Source: Armatimonadota bacterium (lineage in GTDB: Bacteria; Armatimonadota; Fimbriimonadia; Fimbriimonadales; Fimbriimonadaceae). From it: a DNA stretch of 54,445 bases. The DNA is taken from positions 1 through 54,445 of the forward strand of contig JAFDWT010000063.1 of assembly GCA_018268335.1 (NCBI GenBank), read 5' to 3'. Position 1 is the first letter of the stretch, and every line of letters starts with the position of its first letter. The position numbers and the translations under genes were made by a program. The notes beneath the pieces are model-generated. The model was not told where the DNA came from. It did no database searches and saw only the letters and a list, made by a program, of their open reading frames with translations. Below are positions 32,341 to 42,752 of this stretch, in pieces.

Positions 32341-33663
32341 CTATCCAGAGAGCCCTTTGATCCAGTCTTTCATGACTTGGACGATGGCTGGGTTGAAGAC
32401 CGCTCCAGGCTTGCCGAACTTGGGAAAGTCGTCTTTGAAATCGAGAGCCTTTTGGAAGATGTGGTTGGACTGCGGCACGACCTTGAAGGTCGCATAGCCC
32501 GGATGGACACCGTTGACGACTTCGGCCACCTGAGTCTGGTCTTCGCGCAGGGAAATCCAGTCCGCCTCACCAAACAGGGCCAAGACGCGAGCCTCGCCGG
32601 TCTTCGCCCAGTAGTCGCAGAAATTGCGGTCGTTGACCTCCTGCATGTACTTGATGCTGCGATTACCTAGCATCACCCCGTCCGTCGATGTCTGGTCGAT
32701 GACCGGCTGCAACTCAGGATGGTTCTGCTTGATCCATTCGATGGAGCGCTTTTCGTTGTAGAGGTAGTGGTAGACGCCGATGGTCTTGCGCACCTCGCGG
32801 TCAATGTCGGCTCGCGACTGGCCGCCCAGCGGCCCCTGGATCCGAGCCGACTTGACCTGCCATTCCAACCATGAGTCGGAAACGGTCCCGTAGGAGATGA
32901 TCGCCTTCACCTTGTGTTCGCTGGCGATGATCGGCGCGTGGCAGCCGCCCATGCTGTGACCAAAGACGACCACTTGGTCGCGGTCGACGAAGTCGTACTT
33001 CGCGAGGTCTTTCAGTGCCTGGCGATAGATGTCGACTTCTTCGTCGAATCCGACCAGCAAAGCAGGGCCGCCCTCGCTGTCGCCGACACCAGGCTTCTCG
33101 ACCCGGACCGTCACCCAGCCGTCATCAGCGAACGGCTTGAGCACACTGGTGATGTAGTTGCCCGAATCGAGCCGCGCTTCGACCGTGCTGGCGTTGATGC
33201 CCTGGATCCAAAAGAGCACGGGGTGCTTGCCGGGCGTCTTCGGCTTGGTGACGAACGTCCGGATGCGGTGGCCGTTGCTGACCACATGGTCATAAACCGT
33301 CGTGTAAGTGTCACCGTCGTCCGCTGACTTGGGCAGGAACTTGACGCCCAAGTCGCTCTTTTTGCCGTCGCGAATCACCGTCAACTTGACCGATGCTCCA
33401 GCAGAGGCCTCTCGGATCAACTGCGAATACTCGCCGAACGACTTGAAAGCGTGACCCGAAACAGCGACCACGACGTCGCCTTCCTTCAGCCCGTTAGCGG
33501 TCGCCGATGCCTGCACGGCCTCTTGCGGTCCGAGCTTCAATTCCTTCTGCAGCGCGTCCGGCAGCGCCCGCATCGCAACACCGACCGTCCCCCGTCGCGG
33601 CAACGGATCAGCCGAAACGACAAGAGCCAATGCCAACAAGAACGGAACGAAATGAGCTCGCAT
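32341..33663 (-). CDS. Exported PDZ plus alpha/beta-hydrolase fusion
   Basis: A 440-residue protein with an N-terminal signal (HFVPFLLALALVVSADP), a PDZ domain at about 35-110 (ASATANGLKEGDVVVAVSGH) and an alpha/beta-hydrolase domain at 120-440. The nucleophile elbow GHSMGG follows YDFVDRDQVVVF. A candidate Asp is in LFGEADW and a catalytic-type His in PQSNHIFQ. The PDZ domain presumably recruits substrate or tethers the hydrolase. It ends a minus-strand run that starts with the 3D-domain wall protein, 41 bases after the MalG-type permease gene. Substrate unknown. Confidence 0.85.
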   Translation of the reverse strand: MRAHFVPFLLALALVVSADPLPRRGTVGVAMRALPDALQKELKLGPQEAVQASATANGLKEGDVVVAVSGHAFKSFGEYSQLIREASAGASVKLTVIRDGKKSDLGVKFLPKSADDGDTYTTVYDHVVSNGHRIRTFVTKPKTPGKHPVLFWIQGINASTVEARLDSGNYITSVLKPFADDGWVTVRVEKPGVGDSEGGPALLVGFDEEVDIYRQALKDLAKYDFVDRDQVVVFGHSMGGCHAPIIASEHKVKAIISYGTVSDSWLEWQVKSARIQGPLGGQSRADIDREVRKTIGVYHYLYNEKRSIEWIKQNHPELQPVIDQTSTDGVMLGNRSIKYMQEVNDRNFCDYWAKTGEARVLALFGEADWISLREDQTQVAEVVNGVHPGYATFKVVPQSNHIFQKALDFKDDFPKFGKPGAVFNPAIVQVMKDWIKGLSG

Positions 33664-33704
33664 AGCTCAATTTACACTTCTGAAACCCGACAATGTTCCC
33701 GGCT

Positions 33705-34538
33705 TCACTTGATGCTGCCGACTGTCAGGCCCTTGACAAAGGTCTTTTGGGTCAGCAGGAACACCACGACCAGCGGCACTAGAGTCACGACCGCCGCGGT
33801 CATCTGCAGGGGCCAGTTCTCCACGCCATAGCTATTTTTGAACACCGAGAGGCCGACTTCCAGCGTCCGCATCCGCATGGAGTTTGTGCTGAGGAGCGGC
33901 CAAAAGAAGTCGGTCCAGACGGCGAAGAATGAAAACGCCGCCGCGGTGGCCAATGCCGGGCGGGCCAGTGGTAGAACCACGCGCCGATAGACCGTCCACT
34001 CGGAGGCGCCGTCCATCCTCGCGGCTTCGTCCAGTTCCATGGGGATCTGGACGAAGAACTGCCGCAACATGAAGACGGCGAACGAACTCGACAGCCCCGG
34101 CACGATTAGCGCGGCGTAGCTGTCGAGCCAGCCCAAGTTGCGGACCATCAAGTAGACCGGGATCTGCGTCACCGTGCCGGCGAACATCATCGAGACCAGA
34201 AACAGCGAGAATAGGAACTCCCGGCCCCGAAACTGCAGGCGGGCGAAACCGTAGGCGGCCAATGACGTGACCAGCAACTGCCCGACAACAACGCAAGCCG
34301 TCACCACCACCGAGTTCACAGCGAACCGCCAGACAGGCAGTTCTTTGTTGAAGAGCACCGTCGCGTAGTTCTCGCCATGCCAGGCCGTCGGCCACAGGTC
34401 TTTCAGTTCAGGAACAGCCGCCTTGCTGGGGTGAAAGGAGACGAGGACCATCCACACGAGGGGGAGGATCAAAAACAGCCCGACGGCTGTCAGCAAGGCA
34501 TAAGCAAGGCCGTTGCCGATGGCCGAATCACGCCGCAC
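33705..34538 (-). CDS. Carbohydrate ABC transporter permease, MalG/UgpE type
   Basis: A 277-residue inner-membrane protein with six predicted helices and the MalG-type EAA loop IPMELDEAARMDGASEWTVY RRVVLPLARP (split here for length). The C-terminus ends LLTQKTFVKGLTVGSIK, typical of MalG. It forms a heterodimer with the MalF-type protein encoded just upstream, overlapping by 11 bases. No solute-binding protein or ATPase is near; MsmX-like shared ATPases often serve such systems. The sugar is unknown. Confidence 0.92.
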   Translation of the reverse strand: MRRDSAIGNGLAYALLTAVGLFLILPLVWMVLVSFHPSKAAVPELKDLWPTAWHGENYATVLFNKELPVWRFAVNSVVVTACVVVGQLLVTSLAAYGFARLQFRGREFLFSLFLVSMMFAGTVTQIPVYLMVRNLGWLDSYAALIVPGLSSSFAVFMLRQFFVQIPMELDEAARMDGASEWTVYRRVVLPLARPALATAAAFSFFAVWTDFFWPLLSTNSMRMRTLEVGLSVFKNSYGVENWPLQMTAAVVTLVPLVVVFLLTQKTFVKGLTVGSIK

Positions 34539-35406
34539 TATAGGCCTCCAACTGCTTCTTTTGCGAGGAGAACTGCACCCAGGCGACGGCCATGACCACC
34601 GCTAGCAGGACGAACGACTGGGCGGACGCCTCGCCGACATGGAAGTCGCGCCACGCCGTCGTGTAGATGTGGTAGCCCACCATGTCGGTCGTGTCTAGCG
34701 GACCACCCTTCGTCATCATGTAGACGGGCGTAAAGACCTGCATCGCGGCGATCGTGCTGGTCACAGTGACAAAGAGCGATGTAGGGGCGAGCATGGGCAA
34801 TGTGACGGCCCAAAGCTGGCGACCCTTGGACGCTCCGTCCAGTGAGGCTGCTTCGTAAAGGCTATCGGGGATCCCCATGATCCCAGCCAGAAAGAGCACC
34901 ATCCGTGGGCCGAGCCCGGTCCAGACTGACATGAAGACCAGCGCGAGCATCGCCCAACCCACTTGGCTCAGAAAGTCAGTCTCGTTTGGCGCGTGGAACC
35001 AACCGAGGACTGTGTTGACGAACCCGCTCTTGGGCAGCAGGATGTAGATCCAGATCATCGCCGTCGCCACCTGCGACATCACCGACGGCAGATAGAACAC
35101 CGTGCGAAAAACCGCCAGGCCCTTGAGCGGCTTGGCCACCAGCAGCGCGATCCCCAAGGCGACCGCCAGCCCAAGCGGCACGCTGAGGGCTGTGTAGTAA
35201 AGCGAATTGACCAGCGCCTTCCAGAATCCGGAGTCTTGGGCCACGGCGGCATAGTTGCCGAGCCCGACGAACGGGCTCTGGTCGCGCAGCAGATCCCACT
35301 TGAAGAACGACAGGTACAGCGCAAAACCAATGGGCACGAGCCCGAAGACCAAGAGGTGCACCACGGCCGGCGCGACGAACGCATATCCCACGCCGCGCCT
35401 CTTCAT
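34528..35406 (-). CDS. Carbohydrate ABC transporter permease, MalF/UgpA type
   Basis: A 292-residue inner-membrane protein. Typical MalF-type stretches are FVAPAVVHLLVFGLVPIGFA, VGLGNYAAVAQDSGFWKALV, the EAA loop IPDSLYEAASLDGASKGRQL and VFTPVYMMTKGGP. It partners with the MalG-type permease downstream. It starts 10 bases after the queG stop, so the pair is embedded in the wall-protein/ksgA/queG run. No binding protein precedes it, which is unusual because permease genes normally follow one. Confidence 0.92.
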   Translation of the reverse strand: MKRRGVGYAFVAPAVVHLLVFGLVPIGFALYLSFFKWDLLRDQSPFVGLGNYAAVAQDSGFWKALVNSLYYTALSVPLGLAVALGIALLVAKPLKGLAVFRTVFYLPSVMSQVATAMIWIYILLPKSGFVNTVLGWFHAPNETDFLSQVGWAMLALVFMSVWTGLGPRMVLFLAGIMGIPDSLYEAASLDGASKGRQLWAVTLPMLAPTSLFVTVTSTIAAMQVFTPVYMMTKGGPLDTTDMVGYHIYTTAWRDFHVGEASAQSFVLLAVVMAVAWVQFSSQKKQLEAYSAA

Positions 35407-35416
35407 GTGCTTGATT

Positions 35417-36361
35417 CTATTCTGTTTCCTCGGGCTGCTGATTCAGATTCGCCCTCGCGTTGCGCTTTAGCCCTTCCCAACCGACGCGCCGCACGGCCGA
35501 GCCACGGGTCAGTTCGTCCCAGGCATGCCAGGTGATGTCCTGGAGCTCGACGAGTGGCGGCCATTGGCGGATTGCCCGTAGGTCGGGATCAGTGGTGACC
35601 GGCGCCCTGTCGGGCTGGCTGGGGCGCGGCTGGTTGAACGGACAGACTTCTTGGCACACGTCGCACCCGACTGTCCAGCCGGCAGTGTCGCCCTGGACCA
35701 CTGGGCTCTTCTCTTCGATGGTCAGATAGCTGATGCACCGGCGCGAATCGACCGACCAGACGCCGTCCAGTTGCACAATGGCACCAGTCGGACAGGCGTC
35801 AATACAGGCCGTACACGTGCCGCACCCTCCCTTTGACGGTTTGTCAGTCTCAATATCGGCCGTTGTCAACAGGGTGCCGATGAAGAACCAGCTGCCCGTC
35901 CGGCTGTCGATCAGGCATGTATTCTTGCCGTACCACCCCAGGCCCGCACGGTGGGCGTACTCGCGCTCGAGCACAGGTGCACTGTCCACGCAGGCGCGGC
36001 TGGTCGCCTCTGGGACAGCCGACTCGATCCAGGCGGCCAACCGGCGCAGTTTTGCGCGCATCACCTTGTGGTAATCGCGCCCAAGGGCATAGCGCGCGAT
36101 TTTGGGACTGCCATCTGGATTCGGCAGTGGCTGATTGTAGTTCAGGCCGACGCAGACAACCGACCGGACTCCGGGCAGTAGCGTCTCCAGGTCTGATCGC
36201 AATTCGACCGACCGGTGCATGAAGTCCATCGATCCGGCATAGCCTGCCTCCAACCATGCCATGTAGTGTCCGGTAGAGACAGGCGGCTCGGCACTACAGA
36301 CACCGACCGCGTTGAAGCCCAGCCGCCGGGCCTCGGCCTTCAATCCGTCAGCGGGCAACAT
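35417..36361 (-). CDS. queG: Epoxyqueuosine reductase
   Basis: A 314-residue iron-sulfur enzyme that reduces epoxyqueuosine to queuosine in tRNA, using cobalamin. The two 4Fe-4S motifs are CGTCTACIDACPTGAI and CDVCQEVCPFNQ (the latter near residue 240). The N-terminal domain has LGFNAVGVCSAEPP, DFMHRSVELRSDL and WYGKNTCLIDSRTGSWFFIG. Length is somewhat short because the C-terminal HEAT-like tail of long QueG forms is absent. It overlaps ksgA by 14 bases. Other queuosine genes are not in the window. Confidence 0.94.
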   Translation of the reverse strand: MLPADGLKAEARRLGFNAVGVCSAEPPVSTGHYMAWLEAGYAGSMDFMHRSVELRSDLETLLPGVRSVVCVGLNYNQPLPNPDGSPKIARYALGRDYHKVMRAKLRRLAAWIESAVPEATSRACVDSAPVLEREYAHRAGLGWYGKNTCLIDSRTGSWFFIGTLLTTADIETDKPSKGGCGTCTACIDACPTGAIVQLDGVWSVDSRRCISYLTIEEKSPVVQGDTAGWTVGCDVCQEVCPFNQPRPSQPDRAPVTTDPDLRAIRQWPPLVELQDITWHAWDELTRGSAVRRVGWEGLKRNARANLNQQPEETE

Positions 36362-37127
36362 GGCGTGCCACCGCCTCCCACTGGGCCAGGGTCAGCTGAT
36401 GGGGCCGGACGCGGGGGTCGATGAGCCCGTCCCAGGCCTCCTTCGGAACCACGCCGCTCAGGTTGTTGGCGAGGGTCTTGCGGGGCTGGGCGAAGCCCTG
36501 CCGAACAATCTGGAAGAACGAGGGTGATCGCTCCAGATCGACTTTCAATGCCGGAACGAACTTGAGGACGATGCTGTCCACCTTCGGCGGCGGCAAAAAG
36601 GCGCCAGGCGGCACCTTGCAAACCACCGAGATGTCGAACTGAGCTTGTAGAAATACAGAGAGCGACCCGCGGGCAGGGTCGCCTGCCTGGGCCAACACGC
36701 GGTCGCCGACCTCCTTCTGCATCATCAGCACGCCGACCGCCCAATCGTCGCGGCATGCAGCGAACGCAGTCAGCAGAGGCCCTGTGATGTTGTAGGGCAT
36801 GTTGCTGACCAGTGCCCTCGGCTCCGGCATCAAGCGGAGAATGGCCGACAGATCGGTCCTTAGGGCGTCTGCAGAGACCACCTGCGCCGTCGGGGCGCGT
36901 TCGGCGAGCACCGGGAGGATGCCGGTGTCAATTTCCACAGCGCGGACTTCGGACAGCGCCTCGCACAAAGGCAGGGTCAGGACTCCAGGACCAGGGCCGA
37001 CTTCGAGCGCTGAAGAGCAGCCCTGCGTCTGCCCGACAATGGAGACAACCACCTTGTCTGAGACAAGGAAATGCTGGCCCAAGCGCTTGTCGGCCCGGAC
37101 TCCGTGCTTGTTCAGGAGCGCAGTCAG
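36348..37127 (-). CDS. ksgA: 16S rRNA dimethyladenosine transferase KsgA (probable CTG start)
   Basis: A 259-residue SAM-dependent methyltransferase that dimethylates two adjacent adenosines near the 3' end of 16S rRNA. Motifs: RLGQHFLVSDK, the SAM site EVGPGPGVLT, AVEID, and NMPYNI at motif IV, then PPGAFLPPPKVDS. The reading frame has no ATG or GTG before RLGQHF; a TTG at 37082 would cut into the conserved LGQHF opening. A CTG at 37127 overlaps the stop of the upstream gene as CTGA and restores the usual N-terminus (TALLNKHGVRADKRLGQHF). I annotate CTG, with TTG 37082 as the alternative. Confidence 0.9.
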   Translation of the reverse strand: MTALLNKHGVRADKRLGQHFLVSDKVVVSIVGQTQGCSSALEVGPGPGVLTLPLCEALSEVRAVEIDTGILPVLAERAPTAQVVSADALRTDLSAILRLMPEPRALVSNMPYNITGPLLTAFAACRDDWAVGVLMMQKEVGDRVLAQAGDPARGSLSVFLQAQFDISVVCKVPPGAFLPPPKVDSIVLKFVPALKVDLERSPSFFQIVRQGFAQPRKTLANNLSGVVPKEAWDGLIDPRVRPHQLTLAQWEAVARHVAR

Positions 37128-38686
37128 CGTTTGGCGGAGCGGGGCTTCTTGGTTGATTTGGTGCCTGACCCACCCAGCATGTCGGCCCGGACGTAGCCGG
37201 TCTTGCCAGATTCAAGCTTGATTTTGTACCAACCAGAGGCCTTGCCAAGCACCGTCACGCTGTCACCTTTGCTGAGGCTGCCCACGCGAGCCGAGCCGGT
37301 GTTCGCCTTCTCGCGGACCAGCACTTGGTCGTGGACGACCTTCATCGACTTGCCGCCCTTGGTGGAGGCAGGTGCGGAGGCTCCCAGCATGTCCGAGCGG
37401 ATATAGCCCGTTTTGCCGTTGGACAGCTTCACCTTCTTCCAGCCGTCTTTCTCGCCGACGACGATAACAGATTCGCCTTGTTTGAGCAGGTCGACGCGGC
37501 CGCTGTCGGTCGAGGCGTCCTTGCGGACGATCACGTTGTCCCGGTTCACTTGAATCTTTTTGGTGCTGGCCGGAGCCGCGCCGCCTAGCATGTCGGCGCG
37601 GATATAGCCCGCTTTGCCGTTCTCCAGCTTAACGCGGAACCAGCCCTTGACGTCGCCCCAGATGGTGACCGAATCGCCTTCGCCGACCACCGCGACCCGG
37701 TCGCTCTCAGACGACGGCTTGCTGCGGACAATGACGTCGGTCTTGGCGACCGTGGCTTCGCGCGGAAATTTGGGTTTCGCCGGTGCCGGCTTGACGGGGG
37801 CCGGTGGCGGGGTCGTGGTCTTGATCGGGTCAGGCTTCTTGGTGTTGCCCGACTTGGCCCGCGCCGCTTCATCGGCGGTCAAGCCGGGGGTGCTGGCGGG
37901 GTCGTTGGCGTGCTCCTGGTCCTGAAAGTAGGCCAGCAGCTCGCCATCGGTCATTGGTGCCAGAACCGGAAGCGCGACGAACTTGCCGTCGCCACCGTCA
38001 CTGTCGTCCTTCTCCTCCTCGTTCTTGGCGGGCTCTTCTTTGCGCAAGACGTGCACGACGACCTTCTTGCGCCCCCAGCTTCTCATTTCCGACCGCGATG
38101 AAACGCAGACGTCGATACGGTTGCCCTTGATCGAGCCACCCGTGTCGGCGGCGATCGCAAGGCCATAGCCTTCCACGTAGAGAATCGAGTGGAGCGGGAT
38201 AACGCGCGGATCGACAGCGACGATGCCGTATTCGGCGCGTCGACCAGTCGCCGTGCGCGAACCGGGGTTCATGCGGCCTTCGTTCGCCATGTACGCCGTC
38301 GCCACAACCTCGATGACCTTGCCGCGCGTGTAAGAGCCGCGGCTGACCGACGAATGTCCTTCAATGCCGACCTTAAAAATCTTGTCGACCGGCTTCTTGG
38401 TGACTTCCGTCAACGTGTTGGAAGCGATGACCTTGCCGTCTTTGTACTCGCGGGTGACGATGGTCGTTTCGACGCCGTCCTCGCCGTCGTCTCCCGGGAC
38501 GATGCGGCCAGCCCCCACGTTGCGGTCAGGGACATAGCGAATCTTGAAGGGGATCTTTTTGGTGGACTTTTCGGTCTTGACGACGCGACCATCCACCGTT
38601 GTTTTGGGGTCTTGACCGTTTGCATGGATCGGTAACATCGCCACCGCCATGACCAGGGCCAGCCCTGCATAAATGTACTTTCGCAT
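37124..38686 (-). CDS. Exported cell-wall protein with G5, 3D and three SH3b domains
   Basis: A 520-residue protein with a signal peptide (IYAGLALVMAVAMLPIHA). A G5 domain is at about 45-105. A 3D (MltA-like) catalytic domain is at about 120-215, with ATAYMANEGRMNPGSRTATG and the ADTGGSIKGNRID motif. Three bacterial SH3 repeats are at about 310-370, 380-440 and 455-515, each ending in a near-identical KTGYIRADMLGG-type motif. Related Rpf/YabE/Stps proteins remodel peptidoglycan. G5-3D genes followed by ksgA is a widespread order (yabE-ksgA in Bacillus, rpfB-ksgA in Actinobacteria). It heads a six-gene run. Confidence 0.92.
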   Translation of the reverse strand: MRKYIYAGLALVMAVAMLPIHANGQDPKTTVDGRVVKTEKSTKKIPFKIRYVPDRNVGAGRIVPGDDGEDGVETTIVTREYKDGKVIASNTLTEVTKKPVDKIFKVGIEGHSSVSRGSYTRGKVIEVVATAYMANEGRMNPGSRTATGRRAEYGIVAVDPRVIPLHSILYVEGYGLAIAADTGGSIKGNRIDVCVSSRSEMRSWGRKKVVVHVLRKEEPAKNEEEKDDSDGGDGKFVALPVLAPMTDGELLAYFQDQEHANDPASTPGLTADEAARAKSGNTKKPDPIKTTTPPPAPVKPAPAKPKFPREATVAKTDVIVRSKPSSESDRVAVVGEGDSVTIWGDVKGWFRVKLENGKAGYIRADMLGGAAPASTKKIQVNRDNVIVRKDASTDSGRVDLLKQGESVIVVGEKDGWKKVKLSNGKTGYIRSDMLGASAPASTKGGKSMKVVHDQVLVREKANTGSARVGSLSKGDSVTVLGKASGWYKIKLESGKTGYVRADMLGGSGTKSTKKPRSAKR

Positions 38687-38910
38687 TTGGCAATACCTCT
38701 TGCGTCCCTGCCGCCCGTGCGGACAAGGCAGTGACTTTTACCCCGAGGCCACCGCCGCCGCCCGTCAACCGCACCCCAAAACTACCCTCAAGTCCCTGGG
38801 TCCATGGCCTCATTTTTTCCACCGTCCGGGCACCGGTCCGGGTTCCAAACAGGCGACTCTCAAGTTTTCCAAACTTTGGAATCGCTAAAGGGTTGACAGG
38901 TCAAGACTGA
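38687..38910. other. Intergenic region upstream of the 3D-domain gene
   Basis: This 224-base gap between the OGG1 stop and the 3D-domain start codes for nothing I can support. It has direct copies of GTCCGGG, an AAGTTT-TCC-AAACTT inverted repeat (38862-38876) and an AGAGGT ribosome-binding site for the wall-protein gene. A promoter for the six-gene run should be here. Confidence 0.4.
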
Positions 38911-38916
38911 TCAACC
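38891..38916 (-). terminator. Weak hairpin at the OGG1 stop
   Basis: GGTTGA and TCAACC flank a 14-base loop including the OGG1 stop codon; followed on the minus strand by CCTTTAGCG. A terminator role is uncertain. Confidence 0.25.
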
Positions 38917-39765
38917 GACTTTGGCCCGCAGCGCACCGTGGAACACCAGCTGTTGTGCCAGGCCTGCTTCGGTGCCGAACAGCTCTCGAAACATGTCGCC
39001 GACGGCCTGGTAGCGCCCGGCCGTCATGCTCTGTCCGCGCCACTTTGGGAACCACTTCTCCACTGCGAACCGCCAAATGTGGGTGTCGACAGGCACCGCC
39101 GATGTCTGGCCCAGGCCATGGAGCGTCGTGCAATCGGCCACCTTTTGCCCGACGCCGGTCAGGCGGCACAGTTGGGCGGTGGCTTCCTGTCGGTCGGTTT
39201 TCTTGAGGCCTTCGAGGAACTTCTCGCCGCCTAGCTCCCGCAGGGTCAAAGCAGCGGCCGCGATTTGGCGTGCCCTGTAGCCAAATCCGCTCCTGACCAT
39301 CGAGTCTATGGAGATTTGGCTGACGGTATCGACATCGGGAAAGCTGCAGAAAGTCGTGCCTTGGTGCTCCCAAACCGGCTCGCCATGCCGTCCCAACACC
39401 TCGACCATCGGCTGGATCCTGGCCAAGTTGTTGTTGGCCGTACACATAAAGGAAAAGAGTGTCTCCACCGGGCTAGGCGAATCCATGGTCCTGATCCAAG
39501 GATCCGCGGAGGCGATGCCAGCTGACTCTATTCTCTTGATCAAGCCTGACCAGTCGTGGTCGAGTCGAAAGAGGCGGCGGAAAGCACCTTCGTCATGGTT
39601 GCTTGCGACCTCATACTTGTCGCCCCTTTCGGTGACCCAATACGCCTGGTTCCCTGTGACGCCGGCCCAGGTGCAGCTGTCCACCGCACGCCATCGGAAC
39701 ACCTGGCCGCAGGTGACACTGGCGCCGAGGTCGAAGTCGCGGCGGATCGTGAAGCGGTAGTCCAT
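38911..39765 (-). CDS. ogg: 8-oxoguanine DNA glycosylase/lyase, eukaryotic OGG1 type
   Basis: A 284-residue bifunctional glycosylase. The N-terminal OGG domain has the GQVFRWR motif (20-26). The HhH-GPD part has CTANNNLARI (108-117), LTGVGQKVADC (202-212) with catalytic Lys208, and AVPVDTHIWR (223-232) with Asp227. It removes 8-oxoguanine opposite C and cuts the strand. Most bacteria use MutM instead; OGG1-like enzymes occur in scattered lineages. It is the last gene of an eight-gene run, 15 bases after ligA, so both repair genes may share a transcript. Confidence 0.94.
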   Translation of the reverse strand: MDYRFTIRRDFDLGASVTCGQVFRWRAVDSCTWAGVTGNQAYWVTERGDKYEVASNHDEGAFRRLFRLDHDWSGLIKRIESAGIASADPWIRTMDSPSPVETLFSFMCTANNNLARIQPMVEVLGRHGEPVWEHQGTTFCSFPDVDTVSQISIDSMVRSGFGYRARQIAAAALTLRELGGEKFLEGLKKTDRQEATAQLCRLTGVGQKVADCTTLHGLGQTSAVPVDTHIWRFAVEKWFPKWRGQSMTAGRYQAVGDMFRELFGTEAGLAQQLVFHGALRAKVG

Positions 39766-39780
39766 ATTGGATGGAGGCTC

Positions 39781-41805
<2,025 letters not shown>

Positions 41806-42732
41806 TTACCTGCCGGTGCGCCCCAGAGCCGACCGGACCCAAAGCTCCAATGCCTTCCAATAGGCAGCGCCTCGTAGCATCAGCGTCTGTCCCCAGCCCT
41901 GCGCAGTCTCCCAAAATGACTTCGGCTTGGCCGGTTCCACAGCAGCCACAGCAGCAACGCCCTTCTCCCTTAATCGAAGAGACTGCTTCAGTCGACGCTC
42001 CGACTTGGCCCCCGACTTGGCGTCTACAACGGTGCTGACCGCCTCGGAGTCGATCGCCAAATTCTGCACCACGCCTCGACGGGGATCGAAGTCCACCTTG
42101 CCACCCCCAGTCAGGACGGAGGTCACATGGGCGGTCACGTCGGCTGGCTCCTTGGCCACTTCCAGGCTCTCGTTCTCGTCGTAAGCCAGCTCTTGCTTGA
42201 CGGCGACGTCCACCTCGACCTTGTCGTCGGCGACCGACTTGGCCATGCAGGTGTACGTCACCTTAGACCCGGCGAATACCTTGTCGAAACTCCAAGTCGA
42301 GCCCACCTCCAGCCCCTTGGCGGGAAACTGCAGGGCCAGAAAGGAAATGTCAGGCAGACGCTTGACGTCGAGCCCGGGCAGTTTGACCGGCAACTTCTTG
42401 TCCGGTGCGTCGTTGGCGAGCACTTCGCCGAAAGGCGAAAAAGTCACCGTCGCCTTGGGAAAGTACTCCTGGACATTGTCCAGACCCAGCGGTAGTTTGG
42501 CGTCGTTGAATTTGATTTCGGCCGAGGTCAGTTCACTTGTCGCCTTTTGGTTGGCGTCGCCGCTGACCGCGCCCTTGACGCGCAAACCCAGTGTCACCTC
42601 TGCCACGCCCTGGTTGCCGCCCAAGATCGGTAGGAAACCGTCCATCTTGACCACCATGTTGTAGTCCAAGTTCAGGGTCGGCGACCACTTGTAGACCACC
42701 TGGGCCAGGACGAGGGCAGCGAGGGTGGACAT
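41806..42732 (-). CDS. Unknown exported protein between the AI-2E transporter and ligA
   Basis: A 308-residue protein with a short hydrophobic N-terminus (STLAALVLAQVVY). It is a beta-rich sequence with repeated short strands (VEVDVAVKQELAYDENESL, GGGKVDFDPRRGVVQNLAID). Near the C-terminus is a helical segment (FWETAQGWGQTLMLRGAAYW) and a basic tail. It resembles DUF6263-like beta proteins in overall texture, but I cannot assign a family. It sits 20 bases after the AI-2E gene and 9 before ligA in the same run. Confidence 0.7.
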   Translation of the reverse strand: MSTLAALVLAQVVYKWSPTLNLDYNMVVKMDGFLPILGGNQGVAEVTLGLRVKGAVSGDANQKATSELTSAEIKFNDAKLPLGLDNVQEYFPKATVTFSPFGEVLANDAPDKKLPVKLPGLDVKRLPDISFLALQFPAKGLEVGSTWSFDKVFAGSKVTYTCMAKSVADDKVEVDVAVKQELAYDENESLEVAKEPADVTAHVTSVLTGGGKVDFDPRRGVVQNLAIDSEAVSTVVDAKSGAKSERRLKQSLRLREKGVAAVAAVEPAKPKSFWETAQGWGQTLMLRGAAYWKALELWVRSALGRTGR

Positions 42733-42752
42733 CAGCTTCTCAGACGCGCCGT

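Noticed and set aside
38687-38760. GGGACGCAA on the minus strand before the 3D-domain gene, reminiscent of a c-di-GMP-I riboswitch
   Set aside because: The 5' half of the aptamer (AGGGCAAACC-type) and the second stem are absent, and the motif is too close to the start codon for a full aptamer. No c-di-AMP riboswitch core was seen either.
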